Assembly (NCBI RefSeq): GCF_050916355.1
Contig: NZ_CP136946.1
Span: forward strand, 2,914,001-2,978,000
Direction of reading: 5' to 3'
DNA: 64,000 nt
From: Jeongeupia wiesaeckerbachi
Lineage (GTDB): Bacteria; Pseudomonadota; Gammaproteobacteria; Burkholderiales; Chitinibacteraceae
In this document: one piece after another, positions 1 through 8,745 of the stretch
Numbering within the stretch: the first letter of the stretch is position 1
Layout: each line of letters starts with the position of its first letter
Position numbers and translations under genes: made by a program
The notes under the pieces: model-generated
Databases searched by the model: none
What the model saw: only the letters and a program-made list of their open reading frames with translations
What the model was told of the DNA's origin: nothing

Positions 1-1011
<1,011 letters not shown>

Positions 1012-1133
1012 ATAACCTGAACCGCGTGGTTCGGGTGTGTTGCGACAAGGCTCGTAAAATATCAAACCCGAGTCATTGCTTCTTCTATCGAATTCAGAGA
1101 TATGACTAATACAGTCGTAACTCCACCAGTTAC

Positions 1134-1248
1134 GTCTGGCGACCATAGCGAGTTGGTCCCACGCCTTCCCATCCCGAACAGGACCGTGAAACGACTCAGC
1201 GCCGATGATAGTGCGGGTTCCCGTGTGAAAGTAGGTCATCGCCAGACT
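1134..1248 (+). rRNA. rrf: 5S ribosomal RNA
   Basis: The typical 5S start GTCTGGCGACCATAGCGAG and its complementary end GCCAGAC pair to close helix I. The conserved core CCCATCCCGAACAGG lies in between. Length is about 115 nt. It sits about 120 nt after the 23S 3' end and directly before a strong terminator, so it is the last gene of the rRNA operon. The exact ends may be off by one or two bases. Confidence 0.96.
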
Positions 1249-1256
1249 CCCCATGC

Positions 1257-1289
1257 AAACCCCCTGCAGCTACGCTGCAGGGGGTTTTT
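1257..1289 (+). terminator. rRNA operon intrinsic terminator
   Basis: A 14-bp perfect stem (AAACCCCCTGCAGC / GCTGCAGGGGGTTT) with a 3-nt TAC loop is followed by a T run. It lies 9 nt after 5S rRNA and ends the rRNA transcript. Confidence 0.95.
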
Positions 1290-1399
1290 GCTTTGCGGGC
1301 GCGTAGCAGGATTTCTATTCGTGAAACCCAAGCCAATACGTTGAATTGCCAAAGTCACTCAAGGTTTTCTTGAGCGTGCCGTCATGGCACCATCTTGTT

Positions 1400-2263
1400 A
1401 TGCGTATTGTTATCGACCTTGCCTCGCAGCAATTGACCCTCATCACAGCCCTGGGTGTGGTGCTCAATCAATTTCCCGTTTCCACTGCTTTAAATGGCGC
1501 AGGAGAGCAGGGGGGGAGTTATCAGACTCCTCGAGGGCGCCATGCCATTCGGGCGATGATTGGGGCGAATGCTCCGATCGGCGCGGTCTTCCGTTCCCGT
1601 CGCCTGACCGGTGAGGTGTATTCCGCTGAGCTCGCATCGGCGCAGCCGGAACGAGACTGGATTTTGACTCGCATTATCTGGCTTACGGGGAGAGTGCCGG
1701 GGTTCAACCGGCGGGGGGGCGTGGATACGATGGCGCGCTACATCTACATTCACGGCACACCTGATGGCGAACCCATGGGAACCCCTGCCTCGCATGGGTG
1801 CATTCGCATGCGTAACACCGACTTGGTGACATTATTTGAGGTGCTGAGGCCGGGCGCCGAAGTGGATATTGTCGCGGCGGACATCGACTGGCTGGTTTAT
1901 CCGGTGACCGCGGCAATCGAGGTAGAGGGACTGAAGGCGTGGTCTCTGCCTGGCCCGGTCAGCCCTGTTGTCGAAGCGGATGACGGTTCGGTCGGCCGAG
2001 TGTTTGCGCTATGGCAGCAGCAGGGGCATTGCGAAGGTGTCGGTGGCTTGTCATTGGGCGGCACTGCATGGTTGCAGCTCACCGATCAGGGCGCTGGGCA
2101 GGTTGATCGTTTATTGGCTGCTCTGGCCGAAGAGGCGCGCTCGCTCGGGTGGCGGCACGTGGATATGCTTGCGCCGTCGCAACCTGCGCAGGGTTGGCGG
2201 CTGGTGAGTGCCGCTTTCACTAGCGAGATCGGCCTTGTCCGGCGCTATCGCTACGTGCTCTAG
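1400..2263 (+). CDS. L,D-transpeptidase (YkuD) family protein with C-terminal extension
   Basis: The catalytic YkuD signature is visible: a histidine at about residue 118 (HGTPDGEPMG) followed by SHGCIRM with the nucleophilic cysteine at about residue 134. Such enzymes use a Cys nucleophile to make 3-3 peptidoglycan cross-links or attach proteins to peptidoglycan. The frame is open from a TTG at 1346, but ATG 1400 begins the conserved beta-strand (MRIVIDLASQQL) and is preferred; the Shine-Dalgarno sequence is weak either way. No convincing signal peptide is seen from the ATG. Residues about 185-287 form an extra region (QGHCEGVGGLSL, then a helix-rich segment) with weak acetyltransferase-like character that I cannot assign. 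It is monocistronic, between the rRNA terminator and a minus-strand gene. Confidence 0.88.
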   Translation: MRIVIDLASQQLTLITALGVVLNQFPVSTALNGAGEQGGSYQTPRGRHAIRAMIGANAPIGAVFRSRRLTGEVYSAELASAQPERDWILTRIIWLTGRVPGFNRRGGVDTMARYIYIHGTPDGEPMGTPASHGCIRMRNTDLVTLFEVLRPGAEVDIVAADIDWLVYPVTAAIEVEGLKAWSLPGPVSPVVEADDGSVGRVFALWQQQGHCEGVGGLSLGGTAWLQLTDQGAGQVDRLLAALAEEARSLGWRHVDMLAPSQPAQGWRLVSAAFTSEIGLVRRYRYVL

Positions 2264-2269
2264 ACGCGC

Positions 2270-2608
2270 TCAGGCAAGTGCGTGTTGGCGCTGCGTCTCG
2301 GGGGCGAGGGTGTTCTGATAGGTATCACTGAGCTGCCGATGACTTTTGATGGCAGGTTCGTTGCTTCGCTGGCGATTGACGTTGTGCATGAGGGTGAAGA
2401 TCAATCGGTCTGACCAATCGTCGTTCATGTGGTCGTTGCCCTCTGCCACGGTGCTTGCTGTCACGACCGGATTCAGCTGGCCTAGCAGCCGCTGCCCAAA
2501 TTCGACTTCGTCCGAAGCCGCGTCGGGTGTTCGTAGTTCGAGGCCGGCAAGGTGCGATACGGCGGATGCCTTGGGGAGGCGCGGCGATGGTAGTTGCGTC
2601 AGACGCAT
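2270..2608 (-). CDS. hypothetical protein
   Basis: This is an unrecognised minus-strand frame of about 112 residues starting MRLTQLPSP. A longer version begins 36 nt further upstream. The middle and C-terminal parts are polar and helix-prone (DDWSDRLIFTLMHNVNRQR, then SHRQLSDTYQNTL). There is no signal peptide, membrane segment or familiar motif. Its stop falls 6 bases from the L,D-transpeptidase stop, so the two converge. A GAGAT element 3 nt before the ATG is a poor ribosome site. It fits the only gap of this size that would otherwise be empty (2264-2770), but it could be a chance frame. Confidence 0.4.
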   Translation of the reverse strand: MRLTQLPSPRLPKASAVSHLAGLELRTPDAASDEVEFGQRLLGQLNPVVTASTVAEGNDHMNDDWSDRLIFTLMHNVNRQRSNEPAIKSHRQLSDTYQNTLAPETQRQHALA

Positions 2609-2744
2609 AGGGATCTCGGATGGCGGTGCGGCTGCACAATCCACCGGCAGTTGGTGGTGTTGCGCAACAATTTTTACAAGCCCCCATCATCCGGTTGGCC
2701 GGTCATGGCCGCGATGGCTGATTTACCTTCAAGTGCGTGATTTA

Positions 2745-2761
2745 TTCACTAAAACAGTGAA
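2745..2761 (-). terminator. small inverted repeat after dcuB (possible weak terminator)
   Basis: A perfect 6-bp repeat, TTCACT-AAAAC-AGTGAA, lies 10 nt beyond the dcuB stop. On the minus strand it is followed by TAAAT rather than a true T run, so termination is uncertain. Confidence 0.35.
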
Positions 2762-2770
2762 CTGCCGTGC

Positions 2771-4084
2771 TCACATCAGCAGGTGGCTGAGCAGGAAACC
2801 GCTGCTGACACTGGTAATCGAGCAAGTCAGGCCAGGAAGCATGAAACTGTGGTTGAGCAACCAGCGGCCGATGCGTGTGGTACCCGTCTGGTCGAAATTG
2901 ATGGCCGCAATGACGGTCGGATAGTTGGGAATAAAGAAGTAGCCGTTGACGCTGGGGAACATCGCGATCAAGGCCGGGATGGGTAAGCCGAGCGCCAGGC
3001 CGAGGGGCATCAATGCCCGGATTGTCGCTGCCTGCGAATAGAGGAGGATCGACATCGCGAACAGCGCCAGCGCAAATAGCCAGGGTGCCGTCGTGACTGC
3101 CGATTGGATGTTGTCTGCGAAGAACCCCATATTGCCCTGGATGAACGTGTCACCCATCCAGGCGACCCCGAAAATGCCGATGACCGCAGCGGCGCCGGCG
3201 CGGAATACGCTGCCCTTCACTACTTGATCCGGATTGACTTTGCTGGTCAGTAAAATCAGGGCTGAAGCCGAGAGCATGACCATCTCGATAGCCTGTGCCA
3301 TGTCCAGCCGAACGATTTGATCGCCGTTTCCCCAGGCGGGGCGCAGTGCCGGGAACGACCCAAGCAGCACGACTGAAAATGCAGCGGCAAGAAAGATCCA
3401 CACGGACCATTTGGCTGAGCTGGGCAGGGCGGGGCGCGTGGTCTTGGTGTCGGGTTGCAGGTCGCCGGCGGCAAGTCTTGCCTGGTAAACCGGATCCTGA
3501 TCCAGCTCGACCCCGAGGCGACTGGCGACAAAGGCGCCGGCCAGTGTGCCAAACAGGGTGGCTGGAATTGCGATCATCAGGATGTCCGACAGGTGCACGC
3601 CTGCTGGTGCGAGGAGCGACAGTAGCGCGACCGTTGCAGCCGAAATCGGACTGGCTGTGATCCCTGCTTGGGACGAGATCACGCTGATCGACAACGGGCG
3701 TTCGGGCCGGATGCCGGATTCGCGCGCGACTTCGGCGATGACGGGCAGGACCGAGTAGGCGACGTGACCCGTGCCGGCAAAAAGCGTGAACGTATAGGTT
3801 ACGAGCGGCGCGAACCAGGTAATCCGCTTCGGATGCCGCCGCAGCAGTTTCTCTGCGATGTGTACGAGATAGTCCATGCCGCCTGCGGCCTGCAGGCAGC
3901 CGGCCGCGGTGATGACTGCCACGATCATCAGCATGACATCGATCGGCGCGGTGGCGGGCTTGAGGCCGAAGGCAAAAGTCAGTACGGCCAGACCCAGTCC
4001 ACCCATGACGCCGAGGCCGATTCCGCCCAGGCGGGCGCCGATCAGGATGGCGGTAAGGACGATGGCAAATTCAAGCAAAAGCAT
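2771..4084 (-). CDS. dcuB: anaerobic C4-dicarboxylate transporter (DcuA/DcuB family)
   Basis: This is a 437-residue, very hydrophobic protein with the Dcu family layout. It has an N-terminal helix MLLLEFAIVL, the glycine-rich GARLGGIGLGVMGG segment and the PIDVMLMIVAVITAAG region, then many membrane spans. The family exchanges fumarate, malate or aspartate for succinate across the inner membrane, mainly in fumarate respiration. DcuA and DcuB cannot be separated by eye; the symbol is a best guess. The ATG at 4084 matches the family start but lacks a good Shine-Dalgarno sequence and lies only 13 nt after the T run of a strong hairpin. It is downstream of, and codirectional with, the glycerophosphodiesterase gene. 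Confidence 0.88.
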   Translation of the reverse strand: MLLLEFAIVLTAILIGARLGGIGLGVMGGLGLAVLTFAFGLKPATAPIDVMLMIVAVITAAGCLQAAGGMDYLVHIAEKLLRRHPKRITWFAPLVTYTFTLFAGTGHVAYSVLPVIAEVARESGIRPERPLSISVISSQAGITASPISAATVALLSLLAPAGVHLSDILMIAIPATLFGTLAGAFVASRLGVELDQDPVYQARLAAGDLQPDTKTTRPALPSSAKWSVWIFLAAAFSVVLLGSFPALRPAWGNGDQIVRLDMAQAIEMVMLSASALILLTSKVNPDQVVKGSVFRAGAAAVIGIFGVAWMGDTFIQGNMGFFADNIQSAVTTAPWLFALALFAMSILLYSQAATIRALMPLGLALGLPIPALIAMFPSVNGYFFIPNYPTVIAAINFDQTGTTRIGRWLLNHSFMLPGLTCSITSVSSGFLLSHLLM

Positions 4085-4096
4085 GGGGCGATCCGG

Positions 4097-4132
4097 GAAA
4101 AAGGCGGCGGGATGTTGCCGGATGCCGCCGCC
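4097..4132 (-). terminator. intrinsic terminator / possible attenuator just upstream of dcuB
   Basis: Read on the minus strand, GGCGGCGG and CCGCCGCC form a perfect 8-bp stem around a loop of about 14 nt, followed immediately by TTTTT. It lies after ugpQ and ends 13 nt before the dcuB ATG. It could end ugpQ transcription, but its position inside the dcuB leader leaves no room for a normal promoter in between, so an attenuator is possible. Confidence 0.75.
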
Positions 4133-4168
4133 AGATGCAATGCCTGATTACGCTTGACGATTTGCCGT

Positions 4169-4843
4169 TTATTGCAGGGCCGGTACCGGCGTCAATCCGA
4201 CGAATTCGGGGTGGTCGGTGATGATGCCGCTGATCTGGTAGTCGCGACAAAAGGCGTGTTCGTACGGTGTATGCGCGCCGTAGACGTAGCTGCGAAAACC
4301 GAGGTCGGCAATCTGCTCCAGCAGTCTGGCGTCGACGATTTCGAAATCCCAGACAATGCTCCGCAGCCGCTCGTGCGGCAGTGCCTGCTGCACCAGTCCG
4401 GTCAGCGATACTGGGTGATGGGCGACAAGCAGCGCGCAATCGACCTGCAATAGTTCTGCAGCGGCGATCACGATGTCATGGCGGAACGATGAAAGCAGGA
4501 TGCGGGTCGCGTGGCGTGAGGCAGCGATGATCTCAAACGCGGGTTTGACCGCGTCCGGGGATTTGATTTCCAGGTTCCAGAGTGCCTCGGGAAAAGTATC
4601 GAGCGCTTCTGCCAGCGTGGGAACCAAATAGCCGAGTTGCTGCGACAGCGCCTTGCGCGTCAGGCCGGCGACTGGCGTGCCGTTGGGAGTGATACGGTCA
4701 TGACACAAAACGGCTTCGCCGTCTGCACAGAGGCGGATGTCGGTTTCCAAGCCATCAAAGCCGCTGGATAATGCTGCAGCAAACGCGGCGAGTGTATTTT
4801 CCGGTACCGTGCGCGCTAGGCCGCGGTGGGCGATGAGTTGCAT
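4169..4843 (-). CDS. ugpQ: glycerophosphodiester phosphodiesterase
   Basis: This 224-residue cytosolic GDPD-family enzyme hydrolyses glycerophosphodiesters to glycerol 3-phosphate and an alcohol. The family hallmarks are clear. The N terminus is IAHRGLARTVPENTLAAF (catalytic His and Arg, metal-binding Glu). The second motif is GLETDIRLCADGEAVLCHD, supplying acidic metal ligands and the second His. WNLEIKS follows near the middle. There is no signal peptide, which favours the cytoplasmic UgpQ type over periplasmic GlpQ. It is divergent from the patatin gene, with 50 bp between the start codons. Confidence 0.9.
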   Translation of the reverse strand: MQLIAHRGLARTVPENTLAAFAAALSSGFDGLETDIRLCADGEAVLCHDRITPNGTPVAGLTRKALSQQLGYLVPTLAEALDTFPEALWNLEIKSPDAVKPAFEIIAASRHATRILLSSFRHDIVIAAAELLQVDCALLVAHHPVSLTGLVQQALPHERLRSIVWDFEIVDARLLEQIADLGFRSYVYGAHTPYEHAFCRDYQISGIITDHPEFVGLTPVPALQ

Positions 4844-4893
4844 GCTGTGGCCGTATAGAATGTTGACGATACAAGCAATTTAGCAGGGATTGA

Positions 4894-7167
4894 ATGCGGC
4901 GTTCTGTGTCCGGAGTAGCGGTCTGTCTGGCCGTGAGCTTCGCTTTGTCGACCACGGCCCTGGCCAGTGCAACACGTCCGCGGATCGGGCTGGTGCTCGG
5001 TGGCGGAGGTGCGCGTGGTTTGGCGCACATCGGCGTGCTGAAAACGCTGGAGGATGCGCGTGTACCGATCGACTGTATCGTCGGGACCAGTATCGGCGCC
5101 TTGGTTGCCGGCGGTTACGCAGCAGGGCGGACGCCCGAGGAGCTGATCGATCAAGCCGAGAAAGCAGACTGGGACTCGCTGCTGAGCAGCAGCCTGCCGC
5201 GACAAAGCCTGTCGTTCCGGCAGAAGGAGCTGGACCGGGTCGGTCAGGTGCCGATCGAGCTTGGCTTGCGCGATAACGGCAGCATCGCCTTTCCGAAGGC
5301 GGCGATCGGCACGCAAAAGGTCGAGTACTTCCTGCGCGAGCTGACCTACGGCGGGACCGTGGCCAACTTTGACCAATTGGCCACGCCGTACCGTGCCCTT
5401 GCCACCGATCTGGAAAATGGGGAGTTGGTCGTGCTGAGCGACGGTGACATCGTCAGCGCGATGCGTGCCAGCATGGCCGTACCCGGGGTTTTTCCGCCGG
5501 TACCGCTTGAAGGGCATATGCTTGTCGATGGCGGCTTGTCGCGGAATATGGGGGTCGACGTTGCCCGCAAGCTGTGTGCCGATGTCGTCATCGCCGTCGA
5601 TGTGGCGTCGCCCCCGCTCAAGAGTTCGGAAATCGACAACCTGTTTTCGGTGGCCGACCAATACACGCGGTTGATGATCCTGCAGAACCAGCGTCCCCAG
5701 ATCGCGAGTCTGGCAAGCGGCCGCGACGTCCTGATCACGCCTCAGCTCGACAAACTTTCAAGCACGGATTTCGGTAGTGCCAAGCAGTTGATCGAGCGTG
5801 GTGAAGCTGCAGCGCAGATGCAGTTGCCCGAGCTGGAGCGCTATGCCCTGCCGGCAGCCGAGTATCGCAAATGGGCGTTGGCCAGGCAGGCCAAGCAGTT
5901 GGTGCCGAAGCCGATCAACGAAGTGCAGGTCGCCAAACTCGATTATGTGAATCCGGATGTGTTGAAGGGGGCGCTGGATATCGCCCCGGGTAAGCCCTTG
6001 AACAATGAGCAACTGAACGAGCGACTGACCAAAACCTACGCCAGCGGCGATTTTTCGCAGCTCGACTATGAATTGCTCGATACCAATAGTGGTCAGATGT
6101 TCCGGCTGACGCCGGTCGAAAAAAGCTGGGGGCCGAACTACCTGAATCTTGGCCTGGCGCTGAGTACCGATTTTGATGCGGATAACCGCTACAGCCTGTC
6201 TGCACGTTACCGTCGAACCTGGATCAACAGTCTGGGGGGCGAGTGGGCGTCGTTGGTTCGCCTCGGTGATCACACCCAGTTTGCGACCGAGTTCTATCAG
6301 CCGCTGCAACTCGACGGTTATGCCTTCGTGGCGCCTTATTTCAGCGTCGAGAACCAGCCGGTCGATTTCTGGTTGAATGGCGCCAAGGTTGCGCAGTACA
6401 AGTACCGGAAAGAGCGCGCCGGACTCGATATCGGCTCGGGCTACGGCAAGTACGGTGAGGTCCGGCTTGGTATGGCGTACAACGAATATCGTGGTGCTGT
6501 CGATGTCGGTTTCATACCGGACTTCGATACCGATGACGATGGGGATATCGATGGCGACGACCAGGCTCGCTCGCCAAGCAATGCGCTGAAGAACTTTGGC
6601 CAGACGGACTGGGGGGTGCGATTGCGGCTGTATTACGACCAGCTCGACAGCCTGGCTTTCCCGACCGAGGGGGCGCTCTTCAGTGCGTCGTTGTACCAGT
6701 CGCTTGGCGGGCGTTCCGACGACGGCCAATTCGATCCATACAGTCAGGCAACCGCAACGCTGGTCAAGGGTTTCAAGCTTGGCGATTTTGGCGGGCATGT
6801 GAGGCTGCACGGCGTGGCGCAAGCTGGTGGCAGTGATAACGACCTCAACGACGTACAGTGGCTCGGTGGCTTCCTCAACTTGTCCAGCTACGGCTATCAG
6901 GAAATCATCGGCGACTCGCTGGCCTACGGCCGGATTGCGCTGTATCACCCGCTGTCGTTCCTGGTGCCGGACAGCAAGGTCTATATCGGCGGAGCGCTGG
7001 AGGTCGGGCAACTGTTCGATTCGGTCGACAAGTCGCAGAACGATTTGCACAGCTCGGTGACGGCCTTCCTCGGCATGGATACCTTCCTCGGCCCGTTCTA
7101 CATCGCCGGCGCCTATGGCGACAACAAGAAAGCACGTTTCTACGTGATGCTGGGCAATCCGTACTGA
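4894..7167 (+). CDS. patatin-like phospholipase with POTRA and outer-membrane barrel (PlpD-like, type Vd)
   Basis: The 757-residue protein has a signal peptide ending near ALASA. A patatin domain follows with the oxyanion loop GGGGARG (about residue 36), nucleophile GTSIG (Ser66) and the DGG dyad Asp (about 212). About residues 330-390 look like a single POTRA segment. The C-terminal half is a BamA/TpsB-like 16-strand barrel ending in an aromatic-rich beta-signal (ARFYVMLGNPY). This is the architecture of Pseudomonas PlpD, a type Vd system in which the barrel carries the lipase to the surface. An EF-hand-like acidic loop (DTDDDGDID, about 545-553) lies between barrel strands. It is monocistronic, ended by a hairpin at 7195. 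Confidence 0.92.
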   Translation: MRRSVSGVAVCLAVSFALSTTALASATRPRIGLVLGGGGARGLAHIGVLKTLEDARVPIDCIVGTSIGALVAGGYAAGRTPEELIDQAEKADWDSLLSSSLPRQSLSFRQKELDRVGQVPIELGLRDNGSIAFPKAAIGTQKVEYFLRELTYGGTVANFDQLATPYRALATDLENGELVVLSDGDIVSAMRASMAVPGVFPPVPLEGHMLVDGGLSRNMGVDVARKLCADVVIAVDVASPPLKSSEIDNLFSVADQYTRLMILQNQRPQIASLASGRDVLITPQLDKLSSTDFGSAKQLIERGEAAAQMQLPELERYALPAAEYRKWALARQAKQLVPKPINEVQVAKLDYVNPDVLKGALDIAPGKPLNNEQLNERLTKTYASGDFSQLDYELLDTNSGQMFRLTPVEKSWGPNYLNLGLALSTDFDADNRYSLSARYRRTWINSLGGEWASLVRLGDHTQFATEFYQPLQLDGYAFVAPYFSVENQPVDFWLNGAKVAQYKYRKERAGLDIGSGYGKYGEVRLGMAYNEYRGAVDVGFIPDFDTDDDGDIDGDDQARSPSNALKNFGQTDWGVRLRLYYDQLDSLAFPTEGALFSASLYQSLGGRSDDGQFDPYSQATATLVKGFKLGDFGGHVRLHGVAQAGGSDNDLNDVQWLGGFLNLSSYGYQEIIGDSLAYGRIALYHPLSFLVPDSKVYIGGALEVGQLFDSVDKSQNDLHSSVTAFLGMDTFLGPFYIAGAYGDNKKARFYVMLGNPY

Positions 7168-7194
7168 TGCGTGACCTGAGCTCGATTTACGCCT

Positions 7195-7219
7195 CGCCCA
7201 GTGCGGGGCGTTTGTTTTT
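7195..7219 (+). terminator. intrinsic terminator after the patatin gene
   Basis: A short stem CGCCC / GGGCG with a loop of 6 nt is followed by TTTGTTTTTG, 28 nt after the stop codon. Confidence 0.65.
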
Positions 7220-7333
7220 GTCCGGGCAATCCGCGAAAATAGCCGACTAATCCAGTCAACCATGGCCTGCCGGCCACGCATCATGTCGTTTATCTCCCGC
7301 CTTTTTGGCGCCGCGCGCGAAGGAACACCTCCG

Positions 7334-8419
7334 ATGTCCCAACCTGAATTCCTGCAAGCGGCCATTGCACCGCTCGTCGACTCCAATACCGGCAAGACCT
7401 ATGTCGCCGGCAAATGTATCAAACGCCTTGAGTTGCTGGATGGCCATGCCTATGTCGACGTGCTGCTCGGCTATCCGGCGATCAGCCAGCACGATGCGAT
7501 CCGGGCGCAGTTCGAGGCTGCGCTGGTGTCGCTCGAAGGCGTCGGCGCATCGACGGTGACCGTGCGCAGCCAAGTCGTGTCGCACGCGGTGCAGCGCGGC
7601 GTGCCGCTGCTCAAGAACGTCAAGAACGTCATTGCCGTTGCCAGCGGCAAGGGCGGTGTCGGCAAGTCGACGACGTCGGTCAATTTGGCGCTGGCACTGG
7701 CCGCCGAGGGCGCGCGCGTCGGCCTGCTCGACGCCGATATCTATGGTCCGTCGCAACCGCTGATGATGGGGGTGGCCGACGCCAAGCCGCAATCGCCGGA
7801 CAACAAGCACATCGAGCCGATCATCGCTTACGGAGTGCAGACGATGTCGATCGGCTTCCTGGTCGACCCCGAGCAGCCCATGGTCTGGCGTGGGCCGATG
7901 GTGACCCAGGCGCTGCAACAGTTGCTGAACGATACGCTGTGGGACGATCTCGACTACCTGATCATCGACCTGCCGCCGGGCACCGGCGACATCCAGCTGA
8001 CGCTGAGCCAGAAAGTGCCGTTGACCGGCGCGGTCATCGTCACCACGCCGCAAGACATTGCCCTGCTCGATGCGCGCAAGGGCTTGAAGATGTTCGAGAA
8101 GGTCGGCGTGCCCATTCTTGGCATTGTCGAGAACATGAGCACGCATGTGTGCTCGAATTGCGGCCATATCGAACCGATCTTCGGTGAAGGCGGCGGCGCC
8201 CGGATGGGCGAGGACTACGGCGTGAGCCTGCTTGGCAAACTGCCGCTGGATCTGGGTATCCGTACCAGCGTCGACGCCGGCAAGCCCAGCGTCGCCGCCG
8301 ATCCGGATGGCGCGATTGCCGCGCTGTACAAGGCCATCGCCCGCAAGGTGGCGATCGGCGTTGCCGAGCGCGCGCAGGATTTTTCGGCCAAGTTCCCGAA
8401 GATTGTCATCCAGAAATAG
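7334..8419 (+). CDS. apbC: iron-sulfur cluster carrier protein, Mrp/NBP35 ATPase
   Basis: This is a 361-residue cytosolic P-loop ATPase that binds and hands on 4Fe-4S clusters. It has an N-terminal MIP18-like domain (about 1-85) and the deviant Walker A motif GKGGVGKSTTSVNLALAL at about residue 105. Further motifs are the DADIYGPSQP switch, the LPPGTGD motif and a CSNC pair at about 273-276 that binds the bridging cluster. In-frame ATGs exist at 7262 and 7283. ATG 7334 is chosen because GAAGGA precedes it by 9 nt and family proteins begin about here. Confidence 0.93.
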   Translation: MSQPEFLQAAIAPLVDSNTGKTYVAGKCIKRLELLDGHAYVDVLLGYPAISQHDAIRAQFEAALVSLEGVGASTVTVRSQVVSHAVQRGVPLLKNVKNVIAVASGKGGVGKSTTSVNLALALAAEGARVGLLDADIYGPSQPLMMGVADAKPQSPDNKHIEPIIAYGVQTMSIGFLVDPEQPMVWRGPMVTQALQQLLNDTLWDDLDYLIIDLPPGTGDIQLTLSQKVPLTGAVIVTTPQDIALLDARKGLKMFEKVGVPILGIVENMSTHVCSNCGHIEPIFGEGGGARMGEDYGVSLLGKLPLDLGIRTSVDAGKPSVAADPDGAIAALYKAIARKVAIGVAERAQDFSAKFPKIVIQK

Positions 8420-8745
8420 CGGTGGCGTCATTGGTGCTGGCGCCGTGGATTGGGTGCTCGGGGTGAGGGCCTGCGCTTATCGCATGTCGCTTGCCTGAAC
8501 TGGACGATTCATCGTGCTCAATAGGGCGCACGGAGAGGCCCAGCCTTGCCGTGTGGTGCTTTCTGGAGTCGTCTCCTCGGGTGAAGCAGCTACCTTGTTC
8601 GCTGGCGTGCACTACTGCTTGGCCAGCGCAAGGGTGAGCGAAGGCGGGTCAGTGCTCGGTCACTCACACATTTGAACGCAGCAGCGGCCTGTGCCTGTCT
8701 GGCGCAGGCCGCTACAATCGGGGCTCCGCCAGGAGCCTGCCCCGC
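8420..8745. other. intergenic region without a recognisable gene
   Basis: This 326-nt spacer separates apbC from smc. I see no convincing coding frame on either strand and no strong terminator. Near its end TACAAT (8713-8718) resembles a -10 box for smc, and GGAG at about 8732 is the smc ribosome site. No good -35 box accompanies it. Confidence 0.5.

Noticed and set aside
2346..2924. Plus-strand frame of 192 codons overlapping the dcuB 3' end
   Set aside because: It runs antisense through the conserved DcuB C terminus and lacks a ribosome site or family features.
5758..7395. Very long minus-strand frame (545 codons) opposite the patatin barrel
   Set aside because: It is an antisense shadow typical of GC-rich coding DNA; the plus strand encodes a clear multi-domain protein.
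8406..8612. Minus-strand frame of 68 codons in the apbC-smc gap
   Set aside because: No ribosome site, no recognisable features, and it overlaps the apbC end; treated as noncoding.
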